A DNA stretch of 17,042 nucleotides from Methanobacteriota archaeon (GCA_022561895.1 JADFQH010000017.1:1-17042); one strand, 5' to 3'; counted from the stretch's first letter, positions 1 to 8,034 are shown. Notes: generated by a model from the letters alone, not told the origin. Numbers and translations: made by a program.

Positions 1-420
1 CATTCGCGCGGCCAATCGTCGGAAGGCGATCCAGTGGATAAAGACCATCACGAGGATGAACACGCCCATAATCACGTCCGCGAAGTGGACCAGCGTAATC
101 ATCCAGTCGAGCGCCGGCAGGGTGTTGCCCTGTACCCACGCCGCGCCGACGCCACCACCCTCGACGGACGGACCGACCCGGTTGAGCGCCTCGAAGTGAA
201 CCGCCTGAACGCCGATCAGCCAGACCGATCCCACCGAAAGGATCAGTGCGAGGATACCGCTTACCCAGAATGCCGCCCGGTCGGAAAGACCGCGGTTTTC
301 GGTCGTCGTTGCCCCTGCGTCGTCGTCTCGGGAGGTGGTCGCCGCTCCGGCGGCCGTCCCGCCGTCCGTCGTCGTCTCTTCGGTCGTTGTTTCGGACTGG
401 TCGTGTGGGTCGGTGCTCAT
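1..420 (-). CDS. membrane subunit of formate-dehydrogenase-like complex (partial, C-terminus outside window)
   Basis: The first 140 residues are present and the gene runs off the left edge. An acidic, Thr-rich N-terminal tail (residues 1-45) is followed by two hydrophobic segments, about 50-72 and 106-131. Histidines 75, 112 and 129 lie in or beside them and could be haem ligands, as in cytochrome b subunits of FdnI type; this is inferred because too little of the protein is visible to assign the family. Its ATG overlaps the stop of the iron-sulfur subunit by 4 nt (ATGA), so it is translationally coupled to it. By position after the catalytic and Fe-S subunits it should be the anchor that passes electrons to or from the quinone pool. 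It could also be an NrfD-like or other anchor type. Confidence 0.75.
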   Translation of the reverse strand, partial: MSTDPHDQSETTTEETTTDGGTAAGAATTSRDDDAGATTTENRGLSDRAAFWVSGILALILSVGSVWLIGVQAVHFEALNRVGPSVEGGGVGAAWVQGNTLPALDWMITLVHFADVIMGVFILVMVFIHWIAFRRLAARM

Positions 421-1094
421 TGGTCGAACATTCTCGCGTCGTCGCCGAAGATGATCTCCATTGCAGTATCGTTGAAAAACGCTCCACTATCGCGTTTCTC
501 CAGCTCGTCTGCGATCTCGCCCGCCGAGCCGACGAGGATGGCGTTGGTCGCACACTCCTCGGCACAGGCGGGTCCCTGGCCGGCGTCCTGGCGCTCATCA
601 CAGCCGGTACACTTGTCCATCACGCCGCCCGACCCGAGGATCGCGTTCATCCCCTCGTCGCTTTCGGGAAACTGCGGTGCGCCAAAGGGACAGCCAGAAA
701 GACAGTACTGACAGCCGATACAGAGGTCGTCGACGACCTCGACGAAACCGTCCTCGTCGCGTTTCTGGAGCGCGTTCGTCGGACAGACCGTCACACAAGG
801 GGCCTCCTCGCAGTGATAACACTGCATCGGGAGGTTGGTCTCGCCGGGGTTCGCTCCTTCCGTGATCGCACGTGTCTGGTGACCATTAAAACCCTCGTCG
901 GCCTCGTGGCCTTCGAGCATCGTCGTGATGTCGATGCGCTGATTGTTTACCTCGACATCCCACGTCCGCTTGCAGGCGACCACACAGCTCCCACAGTCGA
1001 TACACGCCTCGACATCGGGGAAGATGCGCATTCCCTCGCCGGTACTCATCACGCCACTACTCATTCGTGTTTCAGTTGATTCGTTCGTTGACAT
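417..1094 (-). CDS. 4Fe-4S ferredoxin-type electron-transfer subunit (FdhB/DmsB-like)
   Basis: This 225-residue protein has exactly sixteen cysteines in four groups: 31/34/37/41, 92/95/100/104, 125/128/131/135 and 162/165/177/181. That is the ligand pattern for four [4Fe-4S] clusters in the beta subunits of the DMSO-reductase superfamily (FdnH, DmsB, NrfC type). It has no signal peptide, so if it sits outside the membrane it probably travels with the Tat-exported catalytic subunit, as in FdnGH; this is inferred. It should wire the molybdopterin site to the membrane subunit. Its ATG directly abuts the TAA of the catalytic subunit gene and its stop overlaps the membrane gene by 4 nt, so the three form one operon. 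Internal Met codons at residues 11, 16 and 22 are alternative starts, but the abutting start is preferred. Confidence 0.93.
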   Translation of the reverse strand: MSTNESTETRMSSGVMSTGEGMRIFPDVEACIDCGSCVVACKRTWDVEVNNQRIDITTMLEGHEADEGFNGHQTRAITEGANPGETNLPMQCYHCEEAPCVTVCPTNALQKRDEDGFVEVVDDLCIGCQYCLSGCPFGAPQFPESDEGMNAILGSGGVMDKCTGCDERQDAGQGPACAEECATNAILVGSAGEIADELEKRDSGAFFNDTAMEIIFGDDARMFDQ

Positions 1095-4000
1095 TTAGTC
1101 GTCCCCCGTTGCTCGCATGTCGTAGTTCCGTACGTCCCACTGGTACGAACCACCGATTCCGGCCTCGTCCTGTGGGTAGTCGATGAACTCCATGTCGTAC
1201 TCCTCGATTCGTTCGTCGGTCGCTTTCTCGACACGAACCATTCCCGATTTGGTCTCCTGCATCTGGGTTTCGGCATCGAAGCCACTCGGCGTAATGATGT
1301 TCGCGCTGTCGCCGATCGCGATCGGCTCGGTCCCCTCGGGGTAGTTGCCGCTCATGTTCTTTCCGTGGAACATCCCGCCCCAGTGGTAGGGGAGAAAGAT
1401 CTCGTCGTCGCCCTGCGGTCTGTAGGTCACCTTCGCCTTCACGAGGATCGACCCCTTGTCCTGCGAGGTGATGATGACGTGGTCGTCCCCACCAGTGAGG
1501 TCGAGTTCTTCCGCGAGATCCGGGTGGATCTCGGCGTACATATGCGGCTGAATGTCAGCCGTATAGATGTTGTTTCGCGTTTCCGCTCCACCACCTTGGT
1601 GTTCGACCTGCCGACCCGAGGTGAGGATGATGTCCATCCCCTCGTCCATCGCCCGCTGGGTCGCCTCCTGTTGGGTTGCGGCGTTGTTCTGATCCAGTCG
1701 GAAGAAGTTCTCCTGCTGGCCGTTTGCGGGCCACTCTTCTGCGAGATCTGGTCGCGGACTCTCGACCGGCTCTCGATGCACTGGAACGGTGTCGATGAAG
1801 TTCCACGCGACCGCCCGCGCTCGTCCGCGTCCGGTCGGCGGGTCGGGCTGTGGGTTGTCGAACTGCTCGTAGAACTCGAGGTCGTGATTGTGACCTCGTT
1901 CCTCGTTCAGCGCTTGGGCGGCGTCGTAGACCGAGGAGTTCTCGTCGAGCGCGAGCTGGGTGGGGAGGTTCATCGCCGAGTGATCCGCCGGATCATCGGG
2001 CAGCGTCGTCGAGTAGCCCGGATACTGGGGGACACCCTCGATCTCGTCGTCCCACCACTCGGGTTCGAAGGGGTCTCGAAGCATGTCAAGCCCCTCCTCG
2101 CCTTCCTGCTCGAAGGTTTCTGCGAGCGGGTACTCCTTATCGACCTCCATCTCCTCCCATGCCTCGGGATCGGGCGCTTGAATGCCCCAGTCGGCCCGGA
2201 AGTCGTGGCCCCCATCACGGGGGTCGAGTTCGGTCGTCCAGATGATCGGCGTGCCCGGATGGCCGTCGCCCCAACAGGGCCACGGTAGCCCCCAGAACTC
2301 GCCGCTGACGTCGGTTCCTTCGACATCGGCGCGCAGCGTCTCAGTACTGAAGAGATCGTCGTTCTCGTTCTGTCGCTGGAGGCGTTCTGGGTCCTGCTGG
2401 TAACCGATCGTCCGGGTCCCGAGATTGATCTCTCGGAGTGTATCTTCGTAGGTGCTCTTTCCGTTGTAGAGCTCCTGACCGCTGCCCCAGTCGAAATGCT
2501 CGCCGAAGCCCATTCGACTAGCTAGCTCCTGCATGATCTGGAGATCGGGCTTCGAGTCGTGGGCCGGCGGCGCGACCGGCTCGCTCCACTGGACCGAGCG
2601 ATGCGAGTTCGTCACCGAGCGGTAGTGTTCGTACTGGCTCGAAGCGGGCAGGAGAAGGACGTTGTCCGCATCGGCGTCCGCGAGGGTCCCCGCGACGGCG
2701 GGGAACACGTCGACGACGACGAGCATATCCAGCGTCTCCATCGCCTGCTTCATCTTGTCCATCTCGGTGATGGAGTTCGCCGAATGCCCCCAGAAAAACG
2801 CCATCTTCAGCGGGTCGGCCTGATAGAGGTTCGACTCGTGGAGCCGGTCTTCTTGCTCCAAAGCCGCCTCGTACCACCGCGCGACGGTCAGCCCGTCCTG
2901 GAACATCATCGAGCGGTCCGAGACGGGATCGGCGGTCTCCTCGGGGCCGTCGTCCGCCCCACGAGTGTCCTCGCGACCCTCCTCGTCGGCGTCCTCTAAC
3001 TCGTCCTCGGGAGCTTCATCGATATCTTCTGCGTCATCTACGTCTTCGGCCACTTCGTCGTCACCCTCTTCGTCGTCCTCATCACCCCCGCCGACTTCCT
3101 CCTCGTCCGCACCGCCAATCGCCTCGAACATCTCCTCGGGCATCAGCTCGAAACGATCGTAGAGGTCCCAGAAATCAACCTCACCACTGTTCCACGGGCT
3201 CTGGTTCCAGACGTTCGCCCAATGAACCCACGAACCGGGCGCACCGACCGAGTAGTAGCCCGGCAGGATCGTACAGTCGACGCCCAGATCGGTCGCCCCC
3301 TGCACGTTGGCGTGCCCGCGCATAACCTGTAGGCCACCACCCGAACGGGCGGCGCTGCCCGAGGCGAGCGACAGCAGTGCGTACGAGCGGATGTTCTGCG
3401 TGCCGTTGTTATGCTGGGTCCCGCCCATCGCCCACTCGATCTGGACCTGTGGTTTGTTCTCGATGATCATATCGCCGATCTCGGCGATGTCCTCCGTCTC
3501 GATCCACGTGATGTCCGCGACGGTCTCTAGGTCGTACTGCTCGATCTCCTCGTAGGCGTCGGCCCAACCCTGCACGCGCCCCGAGAGCATCTCCTCGTCC
3601 AACTCGTCCTGTTCGTCGAGATACCGAATGAGACCCATCATCAGCGCCACGTCGGTTCCGGGACGCATCCGATAGAAGTGATCGGCGTGTGCCGAGGTCT
3701 TCGTGTATCGGGGGTCGATCGAGACGATCGTTCCGCCGCGGGCTTGGCCCTCCAGAATATGCTGCATCGCGACGGGATGGGCTTCGGCGGGGTTCTGGCC
3801 CACGATAATATTCAGATCGAAGTTCCGGTAGTCGTTCATTGTGTTCGTCATCGCCCCGAAGCCCCAGGTGTTCGCAAGCCCCGTCACAGTCGGGGAGTGA
3901 CAGATCCGCGCCTGATGGTCGACGTTGTTCGTCCCCATGAAGGCCGCGAGCTTGCGGATCGCATACGCCTCCTCGTTTGCGTGGTGGGCGCTCCCGAGGA

Positions 4001-4448
4001 TCATCGCGCTCTCGGGGCTGTACTCCTCTACCATATCTTCCCACTGCTCTGCGATGAGGTCGTAAGCCTCGTTCCACGAGATCGCCTCCCACTCGCCATC
4101 GATCCGGCGCATCGGGCGTTTCAGCCGCCGATCCGAGTGCTCGGTTTCTAAGATTCCCGCGCCCTTCGAACAGAGCGAGCCGTTGTTGACCGGGTTCTCC
4201 TCCCACGGCTCCATCGCGACGAACGACTCGCCGTCTTTGACTCCCTTGAACCCACAGCCGACCGCACAGTAGTTACAGATCGTCTTGGACATCTCGGCGT
4301 CCGGGCCGACGCCATCGGGCCCTTCCTCGTCGTTCTGTGCGAGGGTTCGGCCCGCCGCACCGCCTCCGAGCGCGACCGCACCCGCAAGCGCGCTCGCCTT
4401 CATGAACGAGCGACGATCGAGATCGAGCGAGACCGGTTCGGCACTCAT
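1095..4448 (-). CDS. Tat-exported molybdopterin oxidoreductase, formate dehydrogenase catalytic subunit-like
   Basis: This 1117-residue protein begins with a twin-arginine signal (RRSFMK at residues 12-17, then an Ala/Gly-rich hydrophobic stretch), so it is predicted to work outside the cytoplasmic membrane. C58, C61, C65 and C93 form the N-terminal [4Fe-4S] site. ARICHSPTV (180-188) matches the active-site segment of formate dehydrogenases, with Cys183 in place of selenocysteine as Mo/W ligand followed by the conserved His184. MGGTQHNNGTQNIR (341-354) and ANVQGATDLG (380-389) are also typical of the FdnG group. A C-terminal pterin-binding domain is recognisable from about residue 955. Residues 445-508 are a very acidic insert (36 of 64 residues Asp/Glu). 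Formate oxidation is the likeliest reaction, but the substrate is inferred from active-site similarity only. It heads a three-gene operon and is divergent from the HdrA-like gene and a TorD chaperone gene. Confidence 0.9.
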   Translation of the reverse strand: MSAEPVSLDLDRRSFMKASALAGAVALGGGAAGRTLAQNDEEGPDGVGPDAEMSKTICNYCAVGCGFKGVKDGESFVAMEPWEENPVNNGSLCSKGAGILETEHSDRRLKRPMRRIDGEWEAISWNEAYDLIAEQWEDMVEEYSPESAMILGSAHHANEEAYAIRKLAAFMGTNNVDHQARICHSPTVTGLANTWGFGAMTNTMNDYRNFDLNIIVGQNPAEAHPVAMQHILEGQARGGTIVSIDPRYTKTSAHADHFYRMRPGTDVALMMGLIRYLDEQDELDEEMLSGRVQGWADAYEEIEQYDLETVADITWIETEDIAEIGDMIIENKPQVQIEWAMGGTQHNNGTQNIRSYALLSLASGSAARSGGGLQVMRGHANVQGATDLGVDCTILPGYYSVGAPGSWVHWANVWNQSPWNSGEVDFWDLYDRFELMPEEMFEAIGGADEEEVGGGDEDDEEGDDEVAEDVDDAEDIDEAPEDELEDADEEGREDTRGADDGPEETADPVSDRSMMFQDGLTVARWYEAALEQEDRLHESNLYQADPLKMAFFWGHSANSITEMDKMKQAMETLDMLVVVDVFPAVAGTLADADADNVLLLPASSQYEHYRSVTNSHRSVQWSEPVAPPAHDSKPDLQIMQELASRMGFGEHFDWGSGQELYNGKSTYEDTLREINLGTRTIGYQQDPERLQRQNENDDLFSTETLRADVEGTDVSGEFWGLPWPCWGDGHPGTPIIWTTELDPRDGGHDFRADWGIQAPDPEAWEEMEVDKEYPLAETFEQEGEEGLDMLRDPFEPEWWDDEIEGVPQYPGYSTTLPDDPADHSAMNLPTQLALDENSSVYDAAQALNEERGHNHDLEFYEQFDNPQPDPPTGRGRARAVAWNFIDTVPVHREPVESPRPDLAEEWPANGQQENFFRLDQNNAATQQEATQRAMDEGMDIILTSGRQVEHQGGGAETRNNIYTADIQPHMYAEIHPDLAEELDLTGGDDHVIITSQDKGSILVKAKVTYRPQGDDEIFLPYHWGGMFHGKNMSGNYPEGTEPIAIGDSANIITPSGFDAETQMQETKSGMVRVEKATDERIEEYDMEFIDYPQDEAGIGGSYQWDVRNYDMRATGDD

Positions 4449-4503
4449 CGGACTAGCCCACCCCGCTCCGAGTAGTCCACGGCCTGATACGTCTGATTAA
4501 CCG

Positions 4504-4513
4504 TGATATTTCC
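4504..4513 (-). promoter_or_regulatory. candidate BRE/TATA promoter of the formate dehydrogenase-like operon
   Basis: Read on the minus strand this is GGAAATATCA, a purine-rich BRE-like start running into an AT-rich TATA-like core. Transcription would begin about 25 nt downstream, leaving a leader of some 30 nt before the ATG at 4448. This rests on sequence resemblance only. Confidence 0.4.
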
Positions 4514-4563
4514 TCTCATAGGGTACGATTTTGAGTAGAGCAGTATGAATGTTGTGGACGAAA

Positions 4564-4579
4564 GTTAGGCGAACCTAAC
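4564..4579. promoter_or_regulatory. DtxR/IdeR/SirR-type metal-regulator operator (palindrome)
   Basis: GTTAGGCGAACCTAAC is a perfect 6-bp inverted repeat around a 4-bp centre. Its first 15 bases match positions 5-19 of the DtxR/IdeR consensus (TTAGGTTAGSCTAACCTAA) at 14 of 15 positions. DtxR-family iron and manganese regulators (Idr, SirR) occur in haloarchaea. The site lies in the spacer between the divergent operons, 61 nt before the HdrA-like ATG and 116 nt before the formate-dehydrogenase ATG. Metal control of both operons is inferred. The first four consensus bases are not matched. Confidence 0.6.
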
Positions 4580-4639
4580 GCCGGGGTACGGTTTCCGTCG
4601 GTCGCAAGACCTTTGGGTGCCCTTCGCTACCACCCGCTA

Positions 4640-6775
4640 ATGAAGACCGGTGCGTTCGTCTGCTCGTGTGCCGGGACCTGCGATATCGATCTCGAAGCGG
4701 CCCGCGAGGGAGTAGAAGAGGTCGACGTCGCCGCCAGCTCCGAGCTTTTGTGTGGAAGTGGCCTGTCCGCGATGGAGGGAGTGGTCGAGGAGTACGATCT
4801 CGATCAGCTGCTGATCACCTGCCCGGAGCCCGCAGTCCAGAAGAAGTTAGGAAGCGTCGCCGAAGAGAAGGGACTGCACCCCGAGGCGGTTTCGTTCATC
4901 GACCAGCGCGAGGGAGCGGGCTGGGTCCACCCTGAGAACGAGGCGACCGACAAAACCTCCCGAATGATAAACGCCCGGTACGCGGGCCTCGAAGAGGAGG
5001 CGATCAGCCGCTCGATCTCGCGGGAAGCTGGCGCTCATGTCGCAGTTGTCGGCGACGCCGAAACCGCCGCGACCCTCAGCGATGACGCCGAGGTGACGCT
5101 GATCGCCGATGGGAACGAGTTCGCCGGAAGGGATGGATTGGACGAGGTAACGATCGAGCGCGGACGCATCACGGGCGTTTCGGGCGAGTTCGGCGACTTT
5201 TCCATTGGACTGGAAGCCCGCGTCACCGAGGACTGTATCTCCTGTATGAAATGCGTCCACGAAGGTCCCGATAATATGGTCACGCGCCGGCCCGTGGATA
5301 TCGCGCCCGACGCGCCCGATGGCGAGTGGACCGACGTCTGTCCGACCGACGCCATCGAGATGAGTGGGGTTCGTCGAGAGATCGAGGTCGATCAGGTGAT
5401 CCATCCCGGCGGCGATTCAAAAGCGCGGGGCGGCCGGATCGGCTACTACACCGACGGCGGACCGGCGACGATCGCGTCCGTCGAGAGTCTCCTGGGTGGG
5501 ATCGAGAAACCCGATTTCCTCGACTTCGAGATGGACGTCTGCGCTTCAGGAAAATCGAATCAGGAGGGCTGTCGGGCCTGCTACGACGCCTGCCCGCACG
5601 ACGCCGTGGCGAAACCCCGCCCCGACGAGATCGATATCGACCCGATCGCGTGTCAGAACTGCGGGGCCTGTACCAGCGCCTGTCCGACGGGCGCGGTGAG
5701 CCTGCGCGAACCCAGCAACGAACGGATCGCTCGCGAGGTCGAGGCGCTGCTCGGAACCGGTGCGGATCAAGGCGGCTGGCTCTCGCGGGGGAAGTCGGGA
5801 ATCGAGAAACCCATCGTCGCCTTCACCTGCGGCGAGCGCGCCGGTAGTGCGATAAACGAGTTCGGCAAACGCGCCGCTTCAGGCGCGGAGATCGAGTACC
5901 CGCCGATCCTTCCCGTCAGCGTGAACTGTGCGGATACGGTGGGCGAGTCCCACGTCGCTCATGCATTAGCCTGCGGCGCGGCGGGCATCGCGGTGCTCGG
6001 CTGTGGCTGTGACTGCCTGCATTCGGGTCCCGATCCCAAGGAGGAGCTGGTCGAGCGGCTCAATCAAGCGACACGGGATCTCGGACTCGGCGAGCGCGTC
6101 GGCTTCTTCGCGCCCGAGTCGGGGAGTCCCGAGAAGTTCACGGAATCACTTTCCGAGTTCGAGCAGTCGCTTTCGCCCTCGCCGGTTCCGGAGGGCGAGC
6201 ACCGCGCCGACGGAACCCTGCTTCACAGCGACCACGAGAACCCGGAGTTCTACAACCACGGCTGGACCTTAGAGAGCGTCCGCGCGATCCTCGAACACGC
6301 CGATCCCGAGCGCGAGGTGATCCGCGGACTCGAAGATTTCGGCCGAATGGAAGTGAACGACGCCTGTACCCTCACTCCCACCTGTTCGAACCTCTGTCCG
6401 ACCGACGCGATCCGGCGAACTGAATGGGGCCTCGAGTTCAACCACGAGAAATGCATCAACTGCGGGCTCTGTGAGGAGGGCTGTCCCGAAACCGCGATCA
6501 CCATGCACGACGGGCTGGATCTCTCCCTGTTGCCGGAAAACCGAGACACAGAGGGCGAAAGCGCGGACGACGATCCCGCCTGGAGCGAGGTGTTCGAGGG
6601 CGAGATGCTCGAATGCGCCCGGTGTGGCGACCCCTTTACGAGCGAGCGCTCGGCCGAAAAGATCGAATCGGAGGTCGGCCACCTCGTGGCGAACCTCGCC
6701 CCGAGCGCCGAAAAGAGCGTTTTTAACTACTGTCCCGACTGCCGGGCGTTCTTGCTGTATGACCGGGGGCACTGA
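4640..6775 (+). CDS. HdrA-like multi-[4Fe-4S] protein fused to MvhD-like domain
   Basis: This 711-residue protein starts like heterodisulfide reductase subunit A: CSCAGTC at residues 8-14, Cys38, Cys61 and GWVH at 94-97. The flavin domain that should follow is reduced to about 65 residues around VAVVGDAETA (134-143), without a GxGxxG motif. Ferredoxin-type cysteine groups follow at 199/202/205 with 234; 311/314/318 with 301 as possible fourth ligand; and 338/341/344/348. Residues 390-490 resemble the MvhD/FlpD delta subunit (GCGCDCLHSG at 454-463). Another cluster (605/608/611/615, partner cysteines 582 and 586) is followed by a zinc-ribbon-like tail (659/662 and 698/701). No signal peptide or membrane segment is seen, so it should be cytoplasmic. 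It probably relays electrons; the partner is unknown. The ATG at 4640 is preferred over TTG at 4613 because HdrA homology starts there. Confidence 0.85.
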   Translation: MKTGAFVCSCAGTCDIDLEAAREGVEEVDVAASSELLCGSGLSAMEGVVEEYDLDQLLITCPEPAVQKKLGSVAEEKGLHPEAVSFIDQREGAGWVHPENEATDKTSRMINARYAGLEEEAISRSISREAGAHVAVVGDAETAATLSDDAEVTLIADGNEFAGRDGLDEVTIERGRITGVSGEFGDFSIGLEARVTEDCISCMKCVHEGPDNMVTRRPVDIAPDAPDGEWTDVCPTDAIEMSGVRREIEVDQVIHPGGDSKARGGRIGYYTDGGPATIASVESLLGGIEKPDFLDFEMDVCASGKSNQEGCRACYDACPHDAVAKPRPDEIDIDPIACQNCGACTSACPTGAVSLREPSNERIAREVEALLGTGADQGGWLSRGKSGIEKPIVAFTCGERAGSAINEFGKRAASGAEIEYPPILPVSVNCADTVGESHVAHALACGAAGIAVLGCGCDCLHSGPDPKEELVERLNQATRDLGLGERVGFFAPESGSPEKFTESLSEFEQSLSPSPVPEGEHRADGTLLHSDHENPEFYNHGWTLESVRAILEHADPEREVIRGLEDFGRMEVNDACTLTPTCSNLCPTDAIRRTEWGLEFNHEKCINCGLCEEGCPETAITMHDGLDLSLLPENRDTEGESADDDPAWSEVFEGEMLECARCGDPFTSERSAEKIESEVGHLVANLAPSAEKSVFNYCPDCRAFLLYDRGH

Positions 6776-7398
6776 TGAGCGACAACGAAATCTACGCCGC
6801 GCGGCTCGAACTGATCGATTTCCTGATTGAGGCGCTGTGGGACACCCCGAGCGAGGAGTTCGTCGAGAACCTGCTGTCGGGGGAGATCCTGACTCCGGAC
6901 GGGGTCGACGAGGAACTCGATACGGGCTTCGAGAAGCTGCGAAGCTTCATCGACGCGAACGAGGGGAGAGAGATCGAGGAGGTTCAGACCGAACTCAAGC
7001 GCGAGTACACCCGCGTGTTCGTCGGCCCACGTCCGCCAGTAATGGCTCACGAGAGCTACTATCGTGAGGATATGGATTTCTTGGGCAAAGGCAAAGCCGA
7101 AGTCGAGGCGAGCTACAGCGCGGCGGGCTGGAAACCGCCCGAGCACTACCCCGAGGAGGCCGACTACATCGCCGTCGAACTCGCCTTTCTCCGAAACCTG
7201 ATCGAGCGCCAGCAGCGAGGAACCGTCGAGGCCTTCGGCTACGAGCGGGTCTTCTTGGAGGAGCATATGAACCACTGGATCGACGAGTGTGCGGCGGAGA
7301 TCACCGAGTACGCGAACACTGAGTTCTACGAGGCGGTCGGCCACGTTCTCGCAGGAGTGATCGAGTTCGAGTACGAGCTTGCGGGGCAGATGGCGTGA
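6775..7398 (+). CDS. TorD/DmsD-family molybdoenzyme maturation chaperone
   Basis: This 207-residue all-helical protein has the family's marks: EYTRVFVGPRPPVMAHESYY (residues 77-96), equivalent to the conserved Y-x-x-LF-x-G-P...PP-x-ES segment, and YPEEADYIAVELAFLRNL (125-142), the second conserved helix. TorD/DmsD/NarJ proteins bind the Tat signal and apo-form of a specific molybdoenzyme until its cofactor is inserted. The obvious client is the Tat-exported formate dehydrogenase-like subunit encoded divergently at 1095-4448, as no other Tat-type molybdoenzyme is in the window. Its ATG shares one base with the stop of the HdrA-like gene (TGATG), so the two are translationally coupled. Length is normal for the family. 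Confidence 0.9.
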   Translation: MSDNEIYAARLELIDFLIEALWDTPSEEFVENLLSGEILTPDGVDEELDTGFEKLRSFIDANEGREIEEVQTELKREYTRVFVGPRPPVMAHESYYREDMDFLGKGKAEVEASYSAAGWKPPEHYPEEADYIAVELAFLRNLIERQQRGTVEAFGYERVFLEEHMNHWIDECAAEITEYANTEFYEAVGHVLAGVIEFEYELAGQMA

Positions 7399-7419
7399 TA
7401 CGGAATGAAAGACACAACG

Positions 7420-7427
7420 TTTTTATC
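7420..7427 (+). promoter_or_regulatory. TATA-like promoter for the small membrane-protein operon
   Basis: TTTTTATC is centred about 27 nt before the ATG at 7451, the spacing of a leaderless haloarchaeal transcript. It supports that ATG over the in-frame TTG at 7445. The T-run lies just after the TorD stop and could also help terminate the upstream operon. Confidence 0.5.
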
Positions 7428-7450
7428 GTGATATATGCTCACAGTTGAGT

Positions 7451-7711
7451 ATGGCACTTCAGACAGCGCTGGAGCAGAACCCGGTGCTCACGGTCGGCTT
7501 TCTGCTCTTTGGGGGCTGGCTCGCGCTCACGACGCTGAACATCGTCGGAAGCATGGGCGCTATAGGAGGCGGCTGGATCGGCCAATCGGGCGTTGGCGGG
7601 CTGTTCGGCCTCGGCATCCTGCTCGTCCTCGGCGTCCTGCTCATCTATCTCTACGCCGGTCTCGCCGAGACGGACCCCGCGCCCGAGACCTTCCCCCCCG
7701 AACGGCGCTGA
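7451..7711 (+). CDS. small two-helix membrane protein, unknown function
   Basis: This 86-residue protein has two hydrophobic segments, about residues 12-34 and 48-69, joined by a short Gly-rich loop (GAIGGGWIGQSGVGG). It ends in a Pro/acidic tail. The ATG at 7451 was chosen because a TATA-like box sits at leaderless spacing and codon use is typical from there. It overlaps the next gene by one base (TGATG), so the pair is probably translated together. I do not recognise the family; it resembles the many short membrane proteins of unknown function conserved among haloarchaea. Nothing shows whether it relates to the redox locus just upstream. Confidence 0.75.
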   Translation: MALQTALEQNPVLTVGFLLFGGWLALTTLNIVGSMGAIGGGWIGQSGVGGLFGLGILLVLGVLLIYLYAGLAETDPAPETFPPERR

Positions 7712-8034
7712 TGTCGGCGGAACAATCGGGACCCATCGAGATCGAGCCGAGCGATCGCTTCCGCGAGGCCGCACACGAGTGGGGCGACCGCCGGATGCTA
7801 GACGAGGAGGAGGCGATGGGTGCGAAGGCGGAACAAGCTCTTTTGGAGATCGAACACCTCGTCGCAAGCCACACCGAAGTGGAGTTCGAGATCGAAGACG
7901 GGACCATCCGCTACGAGCCGAGCGACGAACTTTCGGAGTTTCTCGACGAACAGGCCGCGTTCGCGGGGATCAATCGGGAGACCGTCCTTTCGCTCCATGT
8001 GAACCTTTTTGCGCGGGTCTTTCTTGACGAGTAA
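7711..8034 (+). CDS. small acidic protein, unknown function
   Basis: This 107-residue cytoplasmic protein is acidic and predicted mostly helical, with a short strand-like stretch (VEFEIEDGTIRYEPS, about residues 55-69). The N-terminal half has a potential long helix (about 17-50). There are no cysteines, signal peptide or membrane segment. Its ATG overlaps the stop of the membrane-protein gene by one base, which implies co-translation and a possible peripheral partnership with that protein; this is inferred from coupling only. An in-frame reading extends upstream to 7435, but it runs antisense-free through the neighbouring gene in a different frame and is not supported. I do not recognise the family. 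Confidence 0.75.
   Translation: MSAEQSGPIEIEPSDRFREAAHEWGDRRMLDEEEAMGAKAEQALLEIEHLVASHTEVEFEIEDGTIRYEPSDELSEFLDEQAAFAGINRETVLSLHVNLFARVFLDE

Noticed and set aside
246..1079. Long plus-strand open frame antisense to the Fe-S subunit
   Set aside because: It is the complement of a gene with sixteen perfectly placed cluster cysteines; its own translation is Arg/Thr-rich with no recognisable domain and lacks the acidic halophile composition.
1365..2288. Plus-strand open frame of about 300 codons inside the formate dehydrogenase-like gene
   Set aside because: High GC makes long antisense frames common. The opposite strand carries conserved molybdopterin-enzyme sequence through the whole stretch.
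2965..3162. Serine-rich plus-strand frame
   Set aside because: It is merely the antisense reading of the Asp/Glu-rich insert of the catalytic subunit; acidic codons read backwards as Ser.
3409..4206. 265-codon minus-strand frame within the catalytic subunit gene
   Set aside because: It is an out-of-frame shadow on the same strand, Arg/Gly-rich with no domain, overlapping the Fe-S and Mo-ligand region of the real protein.
4613..4639. TTG upstream start for the HdrA-like protein
   Set aside because: It adds nine residues with no family similarity; the ATG at 4640 gives the usual HdrA-type opening.
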